Shown here one piece after another: positions 63,909 to 64,000 of a stretch of DNA of 64,000 nt. Within the stretch, counting starts at the first letter, position 1. Every line of letters starts with the position of its first letter. The stretch spans positions 1,503,635-1,567,634 of the forward strand of contig CP139021.1 of assembly GCA_034044135.1 (NCBI GenBank), written 5' to 3'. The DNA is from Flammeovirgaceae bacterium SG7u.111. GTDB taxonomy: Bacteria; Bacteroidota; Bacteroidia; Cytophagales; Flammeovirgaceae. The notes below the pieces were generated by a model that saw nothing but the letters and a program-made list of their open reading frames with translations, searched no databases and was not told the DNA's origin. The translations under genes and the position numbers were made by a program.

Positions 63909-64000
63909 CTGAAATATTGACAAAGCTGTTTGGTAGTTGGAAAATGCTTGGCACATTTATCTTGTTATTGGTGATTTTCCTGATTACAAAATTATGTTTT

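Noticed and set aside
63987-63994. Minus-strand TAATTTTG resembling a -7 promoter element for the intact ankyrin gene
   Set aside because: The -33 element would lie beyond the window edge, so the promoter cannot be checked.

Overview
The window comes from a chromosome of the phylum Bacteroidota, most likely a marine-type member of the order Cytophagales. The signs are a SusC/SusD outer-membrane pair, proteins with type IX secretion (T9SS) C-terminal sorting domains, many secreted or lipoprotein carbohydrate-active enzymes (GH43, alginate-lyase family, sulfatase, GH25), an OstA-like protein, a fused E1 alpha/beta 2-oxoacid dehydrogenase, modest GC content, weak ribosome binding sites, and one promoter matching the Bacteroidota -33 TTG / -7 TAnnTTTG pattern. 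The species cannot be named from the sequence alone. I found no rRNA, tRNA or CRISPR array.

Layout. 1-8.2 kb: a cut-off acyltransferase, an ABC-F protein, a ModF-like tandem ATPase, an amidohydrolase, a DUF6624 protein, a GH25 lysozyme and a carbohydrate-binding-like lipoprotein. 8.3-16.3 kb: a 34-residue lysine-rich protein, malic enzyme, a GH43 glycosidase, a three-gene DUF134/NifX-like operon with a well-defined promoter and two palindromic operators, an acyl-CoA thioesterase, an orphan Imm11-like immunity protein, a DinB protein and a small lipoprotein. 16.5-22.9 kb: two tandem SBBP-repeat T9SS proteins lying between a truncated copy and the intact copy of a FAD oxidoreductase gene. 23-39.7 kb: an alginate-lyase-family enzyme, a probable MITE, AI-2E transporter, sulfatase, UbiB-like kinase, a DUF559 endonuclease in a repeat-flanked cassette, APS/PAPS reductase, Bcp peroxiredoxin, a VWA lipoprotein, sterol desaturase family protein, fused E1 dehydrogenase and a second acyltransferase. 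40-48 kb: a DUF2141 protein, a SusC/SusD operon behind a long AT-rich leader, and two tandem secreted beta-sandwich paralogues. 48.6-50 kb: an isolated ParA plus a small basic partner, preceded by a long perfect palindrome. 50-58 kb: a large FAD oxidoreductase, GtrB-like glycosyltransferase, OstA-like protein, tilS, a cNMP-binding protein and a lipocalin-like lipoprotein. 58.2-63.9 kb: three tandem exported ankyrin-repeat genes, one intact, one killed by an ISL3-family insertion plus two frameshifts, and one split by a short deletion.

How the genes relate. Most of the window is ordinary housekeeping and polysaccharide-degradation capacity, spread out rather than packed in one polysaccharide utilisation locus. 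The regions most worth a second look are: the exported ankyrin array with a datable ISL3 insertion (8-bp target duplication; removing the IS restores a signal peptide); the T9SS-gene/oxidoreductase junction, where the shared 55-codon tail differs almost only at synonymous sites; the DUF134/NifX operator pair with centres 30 bp apart; and the ParA/partner/palindrome cassette. None of these is shown to be a new system by sequence alone; each has a stated test.
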